From assembly GCA_015179125.1 (NCBI GenBank), contig WHVA01000283.1, positions 1 through 64,000 of the forward strand: 64,000 bases of DNA. The letters are read 5' to 3'. A model generated the notes under the pieces. That model had not been told where the DNA came from and searched no databases. It worked only from the letters and a program-made list of their open reading frames with translations. This DNA is from Gautieria morchelliformis (Eukaryota > Basidiomycota > Agaricomycetes > Gomphales > Gomphaceae). The stretch's first letter is position 1, and every line of letters begins with the position of its first letter. The position numbers were made by a program, and so were the translations under genes. Positions 21,791 through 34,409 of this stretch are shown in pieces.

Positions 21791-23535
21791 TGATCACATG
21801 CTGATGCTTGGTCTAAAAGGATACTATAACAAAGTCGCCCACCCGCTTCATATCGCGAAGACTGGAATTTATATTACACAAACATTGATAGGTGACACGC
21901 TTGTGGTGCGTTCGCTCCAGTAACCACCCTCCCCTGAGCAGGCAATCACCTTTCCTGCAGACCTGGAGATGCTGGGTCGTCCACTGGGGAAACTACCATG
22001 TTATCATATTTCCAGTATTGACTTCCGCCGGGTGTGCTGGTAAGTCCTGTGCTTGCTGACCCCATCTGATCTGCAGTCTGAACGTGTGTGTTCTAGCTAC
22101 TGGTTATTTCACCACCTGGAACATGACCAATGCGACGCCTGGCTTGACCATATTCGAGGCCGGTGGACCGTAGATAACGGCCTACTTCGTCCTTACCATG
22201 GCCACAAATCTTTACTGCACAAGCAAGTCGCATATTCAATGACTGAGGAACGTCACGGTTTCTGACCATCTGCCTAGGCATGATTGTGCTCCAAATTTGG
22301 ACCGCGAGTCGATCTGTACCCACCCACCATCAGAGTACTCTCAGACCAGTAATCTTCGCCGTGGTCGAAAGTGCCGGATTGTATTCTTCTGCACTTCTGG
22401 GGCTGCTCATTGCATATGTTACGAACTCCAACGGACAATACCCCGCAGGAAAATCGCGCCAGTACGGTGCGGCGTAGCAAACGGCTGTTTAGGCATCAGG
22501 AAGAAGGTAAATCACCCTTTCAACGATTAAGTCACACTAGGTAAGCTGTATTTACTTATATAGTTCTACCTTCTGCAGAAGGTAACCTTTTTGAGGCAAC
22601 TCCACTCAACGTCCGCTGCGCACACGCACGCGCATGCCTTCATTTTTAGCTCTCATGTTTTGTTTTAGATCCATATGTATATTATTATTGCACACTGTGG
22701 CCAGTGTCAGTTTATGTTATTTTATGTCTCGTTAATTATCCCGAGCATGTGGAGGGGCGGCCCCGCTAATTATTTGCCAGAATTATATTAATATTAAATA
22801 AATTGGGGCGATCCTTGGTTAATATGTAGCAGGAACGCGGTAAGAACGTCGACATTTACCCAAGTATCGAGTCCGCGCTATTTGGTGAAAACGTTGAGGA
22901 TATCCCGTAGATACGTAGAATATCATCTGAATTTCTACGTCAGGTATTTAAAGCAAAGTGCGGTGGTAGGTACTCGTGAGCATCGATGCATAGTACGAAA
23001 ACACCAACTGCATCCATCCAAAAGGATGGGATCAAAGTGGAATGTCTGGTTGTGAGAAAATAATAATTGACATCACAGGCTGAGGTACGTGGGTAACAAG
23101 CGCTCCCCTTTCATTGTACTACAGCCAAAGTCGAGCATTGAACCTGGGGGCAACAAGAACATTTCCGAGTGAGACATCCCCATGAGATAATGAGAACGAG
23201 TGGATATGACATCAGGCATCAATCATCTGATTTATCCAGTGAGTCTTTGTCCCCGTGAGCTATGGCATCGGGTGGAAGGCAAGCTGCACCCCTTCCACTT
23301 GCCCCAGTATTCCTATGTCATATATCATCCCGAGGAAATGCCAAGGGTCCGCAGAGGCGAAGCTCGTTTGAGAAGGAGATCTCAGTTATTTTGCCACTTG
23401 TCGAAGAAAAGCCGTGCGTAGTGCTGCTAGAGTTGGGTACTAACTACCACTGGACATTGGCGACCGACGTCGCCGACGTGCACCTGAATGTTCTGGTATG
23501 CACTTGTAAGATCCCAGGAAAGCTGCGTACTTGAT
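21791..23535. other. Gene-poor region upstream of the tRNA
   Basis: About 1.7 kb without a convincing gene. Short frames on both strands at 22050-22530 lack motifs. The segment 22660-22990 is AT-rich. I see no transposon ends. Confidence 0.5.
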
Positions 23536-23629
23536 AACCCGGTAGCTCAGTTTGGTTAGAGCGTTGTACTTATAGGTTAAATCTTTGCTAGATATGCATT
23601 GGTCGCGAGTTCGATCCTCGCTCGGGTTA
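23536..23629 (+). tRNA. tRNA-Ile (anticodon UAU) with intron
   Basis: The acceptor stem AACCCGG (23536-23542) pairs with TCGGGTT (23622-23628) with one G-U pair, and the discriminator base is A. The D arm is GCTC...GAGC. The T arm is GCGAG-TTCGATC-CTCGC. The anticodon loop begins CTTATA, giving UAU. About 20 bases after position 37 form an intron, as is usual for this isoacceptor in eukaryotes. One pair of the anticodon stem (27-43) is a T-T mismatch in my alignment. Box A and box B are both good. A T4 run at 23633-23636 is a fitting Pol III terminator. Confidence 0.88.
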
Positions 23630-23632
23630 GAG

Positions 23633-23636
23633 TTTT
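23633..23636 (+). terminator. Pol III terminator of the tRNA
   Basis: Four T residues begin four bases after the mature 3' end of the tRNA, the usual position of a Pol III stop. Confidence 0.65.
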
Positions 23637-23684
23637 ATTCAGCACTGGTCGAGTCCTCAAACTTTTTTGCAGTTACGTAACCAT

Positions 23685-26600
23685 ATGTTTCGGTCCTCTC
23701 TCTCTCTTTTTGTTCGACGTCCACATCCGTGCCCATCTAGAGCCTCTAGATCACTCAGTATGGAGGCCACCGTCCCTAAGGGTTCGTCCTGGACAACTGT
23801 TCCTGCAACGATGGCGACGCCTGCGTATTCAGTGTATGCCCAGCCCATCGAGAAACCAGCCCAGGACACGCGTGCCTATCGTCTTCTCCGTCTTGAGAAT
23901 GGCCTTCAGGCAATGTTGATACATGACAAGGACGCTGACACCAGTGCTGCCGCGATGGACATCGCCGTAGGCCATCTCAATGATCCTGTAAGTCATTGGC
24001 GTCACTCGTCGCGCCCATGCTCACAGCGCTCTCTAGGACGATATGCCTGGTCTCGTGCGTTTTTACGTGTCTTTTCAACACGGTGATCGACTAACATCAT
24101 TCCTAGGCCCATTTCTGCGAGCATATGCTCTTCCTGGTATGTCCATCTCTCGCCACCAATAGCATTTATCCATCTCACGCTCCACAGGGCACCAAACAAT
24201 TCCCGAAAGAAAACGGGTACAATGAGGTATCAGTCATCTTTCTATTCCCTCCATCCGATCTACTCATTCCTGAAATCTAGTACGTTTCTGCCCATGGCGG
24301 TTATACTAACGCGTACACGGGGGCCTCCAACACCAACTACTATTTCTCCGTCTCATCCACCTCCACCCCTTCCTCCTCAGGCACAGCCACTCCCACCCAA
24401 AATGCCAGCCCCACTCCTGTCCCACGCAAGTCCCCTCTTCCACGTGGCCTCGAAATGTTCGCGTCCTTCTTTCACTCGCCTCTCTTCTCCGACGCGGGCA
24501 CCGCCCGTGAACTGAATGCTGTCGACTCGGAGCACAAAAAGAACTCCCAAAGCGACAGATGGCGCATTTTCCAGCTTGAGAAGGGCCTCAGCGGCGATAT
24601 CCGCGGCCCAGGTGAGTTCAGCTCTGTGCGTAGCGTTGTGCAGCTGCTGATGTACACGAAGATGGCGTCGTGCGCAAGCATCCCTGGGCCAAGTTTGGGA
24701 CGGGTAATCGTGGGACCCTGAGTGCATACGGCCGGCGTGTCGCCCAGGCACAGGCGCAGTCGGAGGACCACGTCACCAAGACAAATGGCATGATTAAGAA
24801 TGGCGTGCCCCACCTGAAACACAGCGTGGGCGCCGTGGACCCCGCTAACGCCCTGCCTGCATTGCCCTCTGAGTCAGATGCGGATGGCGGCCCTGTCGGG
24901 CGTGAGACGCGTCGGCGGCTCATGGAGTGGTGGCAGACGGAGTATTGTGCCGGCCGGATGAGGCTTGCCATTGTGGGCCGAGGTAAGGGTGAAACTCTCT
25001 CGCTGAGGTAACGATCCTGACTTGTATTAGAATCACTCGATGAATTAACACAGCTAACGACGACCCTTTTCTCTCCAATTATCAATCGCTCCAAGGACCC
25101 TGCACCCCTCATCACAGAGTCACCGCTGGGTCCAAATGAATGTGGAGTATGTGCTTCAAGTCTACCATGTTAATCTGGCTAATTTTCACCATTTAGTCCA
25201 TCGTTGAATGCAAAACCGTCATGGACTTCCGTTCCGTTGCAGTGTCGTTTCATATCCCCTGGCAGACCCCGCTCTACCGCTTCAAACCCGCAAGCTTCCT
25301 GAGTCATCTCGTTGGGCACGAAGGTCCCGGTTCAATCCACTCTTACCTCAAGGGTAAGGGGTGGAGCACCGGCGTCAGCTCAGGCAGTCCATCGCAAGGT
25401 CGTGGATTCGCTCAATTTAGCATTTTTGTCTCGCTCACTAAAGAAGGCTTTGGTGCGTAGTCCCTCATCTATACCCTCCCACTCTCATTTGTGCCTAGAA
25501 AATTATGACGCTGTCCTCTTGACTCTGTTCAAGTACCTCTCGCTTCTCCGCACGTCTCCCCTGAAGAAGTATCACCATGACGAGATCCGCGCCCTGGGTG
25601 AGATACATTTCAGGTTCACTGAAAAGGAGCGCGCGGAAAGCTACGTCTCGGATATCGCGGCTTCGATGAACAAGCCGTACACGCGGGAGCACATCCTCAG
25701 TGGGGCCGCGCGCGTGTGGGACTGGGATGAAGCCATGGTTAGGGAGCTGCTACATTCTTTAACGCCCGACAAGGCCCGTGTTTCGGTCTTGGCGAAGGAG
25801 TTTAAAGATGATACTGGGTGGAAGAACGAGACCTGGTACGGGACTGAGTATAGGGTGCGTAAGATGGATGAAAAGCTTTTGACGGAGGTACGTGATGGTC
25901 TTGATGGGGGATCGATTTCATCGAGCGGTATGTGCCGGCCCAGGCGCCAAATGATATCCCGGAGCTTTTCCTCCCTGGCCCCAATGCATTTATACCCGCC
26001 AATCTAGACGTAGAAAAGATTCCGGTCACTGAGGCAAGTACGGCCTTAGTTCCGATGTACAGCCACTGAGTAGCCCCCTTCTAGCCTGCCAAAAAGCCTG
26101 TACAGATACGCGACACGCCATTGGCCGCCCTCTGGTATAAGAAGGACGACCAGTTTTGGGTTCCCAAAGGCTGTTTCCAAGCATATGTAATCACGTGTGT
26201 TGTGTTGCTTTCGTCATTGCTTCTCGTTATCAATTGATGGTGTTTAGCCCGCTTGCACACTTGACGCCGAGGCATGCGCTGAAGTCACGGTATGCTCTGA
26301 TGCTCCTGATTCTCATGCAGTTAATTTCCGATATGCAGAATGTATACCGAGCTCGTTAATGACGCACTAACCGAGTATTCCTATGATGCTTCGCTAGCTG
26401 GGTTGGATTACAGCTTCGGAAGCTACGATCGTGGCGTCTACCTCGCAGCTTCCGGGTACAATGAAAAGGTCCGTCTTCTAACCCAGTCTTAGTGTCGTGA
26501 GACCTACCCAGGTTCCAGATTCCAATCTTATTCAAAACCGTCTTGGAGACGATGAAAAATATAAGGATCAACCCAGCGCGATTCGAAGTTATCAAAGAAG

Positions 26601-28133
26601 ACGTACGTTATATCTTCCTATGAGGTGGCTTGTTCTTATCCTACATTATTGGTCTAGCTTAAACAGGAGTATGAGAACTTCTATTTAAGCGAGCCATACC
26701 GGATTGCGGACTATTGGACAGGTTATTTATTGGCCCCGAACGCGTGGACACCAGAAGAGAAGCTGGCAGAGCTCGAGAGTATATTGCATATCTCCGATCA
26801 TTGTGTTCAATCGTTGACTTGCTTAAATAGCTGTTACCGTCGATGAAGTTCAAGCGCACATTGGGCAGCTCTTGTCACGCGTTTACATTGAGTCACTGTC
26901 CACCGGAAACATTCGTGAAGAGGTACGTTGGAGTACTGGTCAGCTAGAATGATGATTGACTAGTTTCTGCAGGAGGCGACTAGTTTGCTCACTCTCACCC
27001 AAGATGTCTTATCCGCTCGCTCAATTACAGCATCCGAGAAAGAGACTGAGCGATCCCTAATTCTTCCCCAAAGTAAGACAATGGACTAGCGTTGTAGTCG
27101 TTTCGCTAACAATTGACAGGCTCCAACTACGTTTACAAGATCAACGTGCCTAATCCCAAAGAGGTCAATTCCAGTTTGACGTATTACTGCCATGTTGGGT
27201 ATGTTACGCAGCGTGAGCTGCGTGCGGTCAATGGCCTTCTCCTACATCTGATGCGGGAGCCAACGTTTAACGAGCTGCGAACGAAGCAACAGCTCGGCTA
27301 TGTTGTGTTTGTCACCAAGTGGCACTCGCGCGGATCCATGGGCCTACGCTTCCTTTTGCAGAGCGAGAGGGAACCCGTGTATCTCGAATCGCGCGTGGAA
27401 GCGTTCTTGGAAGCGTACAAGGCCCAGCTAGCCGAAATGACACCGGAGGAATTTGAGAAGCAGAAGGAGGGACTTATCTCTCAAAAATTAGAGAAACTGG
27501 AAAACCTTCACGGCGAGGTCAGTCGTTTTTGGTCTCACATAACATCTGGGTATTGCAATTTCCTCCAACGTGAGTAAAACTATTCCCCATAGGTGATGGT
27601 TGGCAAGCTGACAGGCTCCAGATGAGGACGATGTGGAGATCTTGCGGAAGACGAGCCTTGAGGACGTAGTCAAGTTTTTCAACACTTATCTTCATCCCGA
27701 CTCCCCAACTCGACGTAAATTATCGGTTCATATGCGTTCCCAGAGTGTTCCGAGTGCACCCAGCGTGAAGTTCAGTGTCGCAGCATCAGAAGCCTTCCTG
27801 TCTCTGCTCAAAAGCCATGGTGTCCCCGTTGAAGATGCGCAATACAGAGAGCTCTCGCAAGCGGAGCCGCCGATAGAGGCCGTCCAAGCGTTCTGGACCA
27901 CCTCCTTAGCTCAGGCGGCAGGTCTCGAAAATGCAGACAAGGAGAAGCTACTCAGCGCCATTGAGGCGTTGTCGCATGCGCATCCTGCAAAAGGAGGGGA
28001 GCCTATTGATGCCGGCAAAGCGGAGCTACGGAAGGATGCTGTCGTTATCGAGGACATTGCAAGCTTCAAGGCGAGCCTCTCTCTAGGCCCTGCAGCAGTG
28101 CCAGTACATCGGACGTTCCATGCTCGCCTTTGA
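23685..28133 (+). CDS. Insulin-degrading-enzyme-type M16 metallopeptidase (STE23/IDE)
   Basis: I join 19 exons (23685-23987, 24037-24054, 24107-24136, 24188-24226, 24281-24611, 24662-24982, 25031-25146, 25197-25452, 25499-25887, 25926-26033, 26085-26194, 26248-26289, 26339-26468, 26519-26602, 26658-26778, 26831-26922, 26973-27072, 27120-27569, 27622-28133) into 1183 residues in phase. The inverted zinc motif HFCEH stands in DDMPGLAHFCEHMLFLGTK, with the third ligand region in ARELNAVDSEHKKN. The middle and C-terminal M16 domains carry LAALWYKKDDQFWVPK and the IDE-type block FNELRTKQQLGYVVF. Such enzymes degrade short peptides; yeast Ste23 trims a-factor. The first 25 residues are Arg/Ser-rich, so a mitochondrial form is possible, with ATG 23761 as an alternative start. 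The intron after 26033 begins GC (GCAAGT), and the one after 25887 is only 38 bp. A Ser/Thr/Pro-rich insert lies at about 24345-24430. Confidence 0.94.
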
Positions 28134-28669
28134 AGCTGCCTTCTCATTTCTGGATGTGGGTGTTCCGTTAATTAGAGGTATCCTTAGACTCCAAGTATAG
28201 TACGGCGTGCTCCTAATGCCATGTTGATCGATCTCCCTACTGCTGTTGACACGGATCCCAAGGAGATCAAGTACTCCAGTGCCTCGTAAAAGATTTTGCC
28301 TCGAGGTTTACCAAACGTGTTGTAGATACGTTATTCGGTGTAGTCTTAATTTGGAAAAACTACTCAAGTACGACTGCGCGGATCACTCACAAGGTCCATG
28401 GCTCAGGGATATAGCTGAAGCAGAGGTATTCTACACATACATGGAGAAAGGTATCTTTTATACCAACGCTGGTCCGAATCTAAGGACCACGATGAATGGG
28501 AATGATGTTAGGTTGCGGAAGAGATGCATAGTTGAGTGTGGAACCGATGAAGATGAAGCAGGGGTATAAGAAACCATACAACTTTCCTTTTTCAGAAGGC
28601 GATACAGAACATGGGAAGTGGGACGAGGGAGTCCTGTTTCCGAGGAGAAACTGGCGTTGGCGAGCAATC
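28134..28669. other. Convergent 3' spacer
   Basis: About 540 bp between the convergent protease and CDC6-type genes. The short frames have no recognisable motif. No gene is seen. Confidence 0.6.
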
Positions 28670-30824
28670 CTAATCCTCCTCTGCGCCTTCGAAGTCAGCC
28701 TTCGTGAATGTGGTGTCTCTGAGTCTGGCCTTGACCTCCCTGGCTATCCTTGCGATCTCTTTCTCCCAGACATGTTTCACCTCCTCTTCGCTCACATCAA
28801 GGGTAGCACCTTCTGTGCTCCCACTGACGCAGGTCCCTATTAACCCCCTCACCAGTTCTTCGGCTCTGACACCATTAGCAATGGACACGACCTGTACACT
28901 CTTGTTTTTCCCGCCGCCCTTCGTCTTGGATCCGAAACCACGTCCCTGCGCGAGCTCCACAAGACCACTGCCCTCCAAAAGGCCAACTAAATCGGTAAAA
29001 TCCGTCCTCCCGACTCCGCAGAACGCCGCGCCAGCGCCTCGGGTCAGAACTGCGGCATAGAAGCCATGCAGGGTCGTAATCTCGACGATCGCTGGTGGCG
29101 CGCCGTCGCCACATGACGCAGGTGAGCTAGAGGTGGCATTTTCCTTGAGTCTGCTCGAGGAAGCGCTGGATCCGGAGAGAGGAAGCCCGGATGTAATGCG
29201 CCGAGTAGCCAATAGGAGTGCTGCCAACGCGAACCTTGCATGGAGGCCTAGATTTCGAACTCTGGTTACAGTTTCTGCGCCTGCCTTTGCTTGGGAGCCG
29301 CCCATGCTTGCATGAGACGCTTTCAGTGCCGCCAGAATGTGTGCAGGAATGACTGTAGTGGCGGGGGAAGACGGTGATCCTGCTACGGCAAGATCAAGGG
29401 CGCGACGAGCGACAGAAAACACGGTTCGAATGTCACCGGTCTGGCTGGCGATCTTCATGGTGAGCAATGCCAGAGTGGCTGGCGAAAATAACTTGCTGGA
29501 GGTGTCTGGCAAATTGGCAAGCCGAGCACTAAGGATGGACTTCATCTGAGCAGCTGTGTAAGGCTCAAAGTGGATTGTTCGAGTAGTGGCTGATGGTTCG
29601 GCATGTGTGAGGGTATGTGTGTTAGAGATACCAATGAGTCGAAGACAAGCTCGCATCTGTGGAGCAGCCGCGATGGCGAACATTTGCGAGGTCGATGCGG
29701 CAAGGTGATCTATCTCATCAAGAACAAGAATACTAGAAAACAATCGGTTAAAAACCTAGGCCATACGAGTAGTATTAATCTCGAACCATTTTTTGCCGTG
29801 AAAAAGTTTGCTAAAGCGTTGACCCCAGTCAACCTTGGCTGCACTACCGCGCTTAGTTTCCTTGGGGAATCCAAGTTCCTCGACACAGCGCTCCCAGATA
29901 CCGGTGAAGCCATCCTTGATTCCGAGAGCCATGCAATTTATATGGATAACGCGCACGATCGCGTCGGTTGTATCCATGTCTTTTACAAATGAAGGTGAAG
30001 AGAGGATCTCGTTGATAAGGGCGGTCTTTCCAGTGCCTGGGGCGCCAGAAACGTTTAAGCTGGTGAAATTGTCCGAGGTGAGTCGGTCAGAAATGAAGGG
30101 TGAGAGGAAATTGAGAATAAGAGTCCTTTCTTGTTCGCGACCAATTAAAGGCGCGTTTTCATTCGCTTGAGGACGAAGAAGGGCGCGGGCTTGCGTGTAT
30201 AGACAAGTAGGCTTGTTCTCCTGAATAGGCGGGGGCGGTGGCATTAATTCCGGGGTGGGTGGGGGCGTAGCGAGAGCAGGACGCGAGATGGCCCGTGTTG
30301 GTGTATCAATTGAGGACTGAACTTGACCTTCCCGCCTCGAGACGGGGGTATCAGACAGACTAGACGAAGCGTCGTTGCGGGGTCTTGCAGAAGTGCCACG
30401 ACTACGAGAAACTGGGGAGACACGGAGATGAGCTTTGACCCAGATGTGTAAGCTTCAACTCACCCGGTGTGTGGCGTGGAACTTGAGCCGACGCGCGTCG
30501 GGAAGCACGTAGGGCTCTAGGGCTTGTGGGGCTTGCGGAGGTAGTCGCGTCCGATGTCGAATTCAAAGAGGAAAAGTGAGCAGATGCGCTTGTTAGAGGG
30601 TCGAAAATGGGATCAGGAGGAATGTTTTCCTTGTTGCTGCCATCCTCATACTCAAGTTCGGTGGGACTTGTCTTGACGCGTTTCGGATTTGGAGTGGGGT
30701 CTGGCGAGGGGGGTTCACGGGTGATACGACGCGTCTTGTAGGCTGGAGTCGGCGAGCGCGAAGGCGAAAGGGAGCACAAGCGAGAGCTGGACCTTGGTCG
30801 CTTTCCGAGGACTTGACGTGGCAT
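28670..30824 (-). CDS. CDC6: CDC6-type replication licensing AAA+ ATPase
   Basis: Three exons (30464-30824, 29834-30411, 28670-29755) give about 674 residues. The N-terminus has basic and S/T-P motifs (KRPRSSSR, SPSRSPTP, PPSPDPTPNPKRVK), fitting CDK sites and a nuclear signal. The AAA+ core has IGREQERTLILNFL, Walker A GAPGTGKT, INCMAL, and Walker B ILVLDEIDHL, followed by the sensor region RLIGISNTHTLTHA and a winged-helix end. CDC6 loads MCM2-7 with ORC and Cdt1 at origins. Length is typical of fungal CDC6, longer than archaeal forms. The second intron is uncertain: the best in-phase choice runs from GTTGAC to a CTAG at 29756, removing 78 bases; no strong donor consensus is present. A divergent promoter is shared with the apyrase gene. 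Confidence 0.9.
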
Positions 30825-31974
30825 GGTGGTTGGTGTTGAGGGAGCTGGGTAATGGTTAGTAGACAAGTTACTCGTAAGGTTTGGGACGCGACCGGTCACG
30901 TGAGCGCGGGTCCCGAAAGTTGCGCACCACAACGTGAGTGTATAGAGCAAGCAATAGAGAGCCGTGGACAAGGTCTACCTCGCTCTTCGTTTAATGTATG
31001 TGCAGAACAACCTCCACTTGCACCAAGGGATCATACACTTGGTGACCTGATGCTACGCACTCGACGTGTTCTGAGAGCTACAGAATATTGGGCCGCTCCC
31101 TTCGAACAGCTTCTGCCTCCCCTCAATAAACTGCCGTCATCGCTGCGACTCGACAGCTCGTGAAGGTCTCCACCCCACAGGCCACAGTACCCGTCCAAGA
31201 AACTGGGACCCGCCACTGCCATCATCAAGTCCTTCTCTCCTTGATGCCGGCGCATTCTCCATTATCCATATTTCTCCGAGTCAAGGTCCTAATCATTCGG
31301 ACTGATGAAGCTGAGCGCTCATGTGCCACTCTGCCACCGTAGATCATCCAAGGGTGTTATTTCAAACTGTCCAACCTCGAGTCTTCGGTAGCAATGGCTA
31401 TGGTTACACTCTTCCCGAGAAGATGTACCATCAGCGGAAGAAACTCATAGGCCCCGGGCACAATTGGTGGGGAACCTCGATGCTAGGCTAACGCACCCGA
31501 GGTCTCGGCAGATGACAACGTGATGATCATCCTGTGGAGAGGGGGCACCTGACTTGGCAGCGTCAACTGTCGTGAAATATCAGAGTTTAACATGGCACCT
31601 CGCTTCGTCGTTGGCACAGCGGCGTGATTTATTATACTTAAGACTAAAGTTTATACTTTATTTCATTTGCTAATGGCCGTACAGGACCCAATGTGAGGAA
31701 TTCTTGCCAGTACGGAATAGAAAGGTGGATCCTCAGATTTCCTGAGACTATCATAATGAGAAGATTACATCGAAAAAAGACAGTTAGCCGCAGGTGGAAA
31801 GCAATTGAAGTGCCTGGGAGGGCAAGTCTCCAGCGTCCAGCTCTCGCCAAGTAGAGTTTCCTTTTCCAACATGAGGTCATGCTCTTCAAGTGTAACTGTC
31901 CCGGAACGGATACGAGTGTCGGAGTTCCGCCGGCAGTTTGGCCTGCAGAGCTGCGGTCGTTCTTTGCTCCCAAC
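30825..31974. promoter_or_regulatory. Divergent promoter region of the CDC6-type and apyrase genes
   Basis: About 1.15 kb between two start codons facing away from each other. Near the CDC6 start lie GGACGCGACC, close to the ACGCGT box of G1/S genes, and an E-box-like CACGTG (about 30896-30903). I see no gene inside. An in-frame ATG at 31879 could extend the apyrase upstream. Confidence 0.45.
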
Positions 31975-34409
31975 ATGCCGTCTCCCTCAGCGTTCGACCC
32001 GTGGCTGGCCTCTCGTCGCTTTGGAATAGTTATCGACGCCGGCTCATCTGGCTCAAGGCTACAGATATATAGTTGGAAGGACGCTACCGCCGTTAGATAC
32101 GCGGAAGGACAGAAGGTATTCAACAGCCTTCCAAAAGTTGAAAAAGGTGCCAAGGATGGAGAAGATTGGGTTAGCAAGGTCGAGCCGGGTGAGCGCGGCA
32201 ACTAGTTAACGGCCCTCGTCAGTTGGGTTGACAATATTCAGGTATCTCGACCTTCGGCGACAACCCAGAAAATATTGCTTCATATCTTACCCCCTTACTA
32301 GCTCACGCTCAGAAGCATATACCGCCTTCTTTGCAGCCAGAGACACCACTCTTCCTCCTGGCCACCGCAGGCATGCGCCTCCTTTCCCCCGACAAACAGT
32401 CGGCTATCCTCACCGCGACATGCGACTTTTTTCGCTTTCATTCACATTTCAAATTGGACGGTCCATCATCTAAAGGTGCATGTGGTTCAAGCGTCCGTAC
32501 AATTAGTGGTGAAGACGAGGGCCTTTTTGGCTGGATAGCGGTCAACTATCTTATGGACGGGTTCGGACGCGCCAAAGATGTCATCAGGGACCAGGCAACA
32601 TATGGCTTCTTGGACATGGGTGGTGCCTCTACCCAGATTGCTTTCGAGCCGGGCATCGCCGAACGCGAGCACCATGCAGATAAGCTTGTCAAGGTCAAAC
32701 TTCGGCTTATGGGAGGAGATGAGATACATCATCAAGTCTTCGTGACCACATGGCTCGGATATGGTACAAACCAAGCCCGAGAAAGATACGTCGGAAAGGC
32801 TATTTCCGACTTTGAGACCTTCCGCGTCTCACATTCTGAAGAAGAGGAGCTAGTGCCAGACCCCTGCCTTCCTGTAGGTCTCAGACTCACTGAAACGCCG
32901 GTTCATACTGGGCCGTCCACAGCGCATACTCGCAAGGCACATACTCTCCTCGGTACGGGTTCTTTTGAGCAATGCCTGAAACACACCGCTTCTCTCCTAA
33001 ACAAGAGCGCCCCCTGCCCCGACACCCCCTGCCTCTTCAACGGTGTACACGTCCCCCCTATTGACTTCTCCCTATCTCATTTCATCGGTGTCTCTGAATA
33101 CTGGTATAGCTCCGAACATGTGTTCGGGCTTGGCGGTGCGTACGATGTCGTACAGTACGAGCGCGCGGCTTCCGAATTTTGTTCACGGTCCTGGGATGAA
33201 CTAGTCCGTGAACACGACACGTCTCGTGCTGCAGGTCATATCGGAGGTGATGGCGAGGTGGAAAATGGTGGTAGAGTTGTCGGAACTGGCAAGTGGGGTA
33301 GGGAGATTGAATTATCCCGCTTAGAAATGCAATGTTTCAAGGCAGCATGGATTGTCAACGTCTTGCATGAGGGTATCGGTTTACCCAGAATCGTTGACCC
33401 CGGAGGCAATCGGACCACAAAAGCAGGAGGGGATGAGGCCGACGAGAGAGCCGAACAAAAGGGTTTGGGAAAACCCACATTTCAAAGCCTTGATACGGTT
33501 GGCGACACGGCTATTAGTTGGACGCTGGGAAAAATGGTACTGGAAGCAAGTAAAGAAGTACCTCCAGCATCGGCCGCCACGCCGCCCTTGCTTGACCCAC
33601 TGGATCCATCAGCATCAGAAGACGACAAGTTTGACACGCTGGAACCTACTCGGCCGCCTTTCATTGACTTTGACAAGTTCGAGGATCACATATCGCACCG
33701 CTTACCATCATCCCTAACCCGACAATCTCTTGGCATCTCCCCGTTAGCCCTCCTATTCTATTTCACTATTATTACAGTCATCCTGTGTTTAACTTATCGT
33801 CTACGCCACCGCGTCCGCACAACCATTCGACGCATGAGTCGTGGTTCTTTCAAACGGGAGAAGCCGGAGCTCATCTTCGACGCCTATGGTGTGGAGGAAG
33901 GCAAGGTGGGCAACGCATTAAGTCGTCCCACCACGCCTTTTTCCTCCGGCCCGCCATCACCCACAGGAACTGGACCATCTACACAGGGCGTCCTATCCAG
34001 CGTTTCCTTTTCTCTTCGACGTCTCCTGACTTCCATCCGATCCCAGGGGCGTCCCAGCGGCCTGTCAATACCAAAGCTGTCATCTTTCCGCCACATACAT
34101 TCCTCATCGGGGCGTATTTCTCCCCGAGCTACTCCACCCATGTTTCCCGCCTTCCCGCCGAACGGCAACGCTTCCTTTTACCAAGCACCATCTTCCCGCT
34201 CTGGCTCTTCTACCCCTACGGGCACCTTCGACGACGCATACCCTCCAAACCCGAATGGACTGTCCTCGGGCCTTGCTGCCGGCGCTGGCGTGAATGCTGG
34301 CCATCCGCTCAGTGCCTTTGCGCAGTCCTGCTCGCGGAATTCATCGCAAATGAACTTGACGACTCTTGTGCCTCGGACAATATCATATTCACGCTCAGCA
34401 GGTACATAG
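31975..34409 (+). CDS. GDA1/CD39-family nucleoside phosphatase (YND1-like Golgi apyrase)
   Basis: Two exons (31975-32188, 32242-34409) give 793 residues. All apyrase-conserved regions are visible: FGIVIDAGSSGSR, LLATAGMR, GEDEGLFGWIAVNYL and YGFLDMGGASTQIAFEP. A single hydrophobic helix near the C-terminal third (SPLALLFYFTIITVILCL, about residue 600) is followed by a basic stop-transfer and a long Ser/Pro-rich tail. That layout, with a C-terminal membrane anchor and cytosolic tail, is the one of yeast Ynd1. Ynd1 hydrolyses NDP and NTP in the Golgi lumen, keeping nucleotide-sugar exchange going for glycosylation. There is no N-terminal signal sequence, which also fits Ynd1. I choose ATG 31975; the in-frame ATG 31879 would add 32 residues without motifs. 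Confidence 0.9.

Noticed and set aside
22053..22530. Overlapping short frames on both strands
   Set aside because: None shows a motif, splice-consistent extension or codon pattern distinct from the background.
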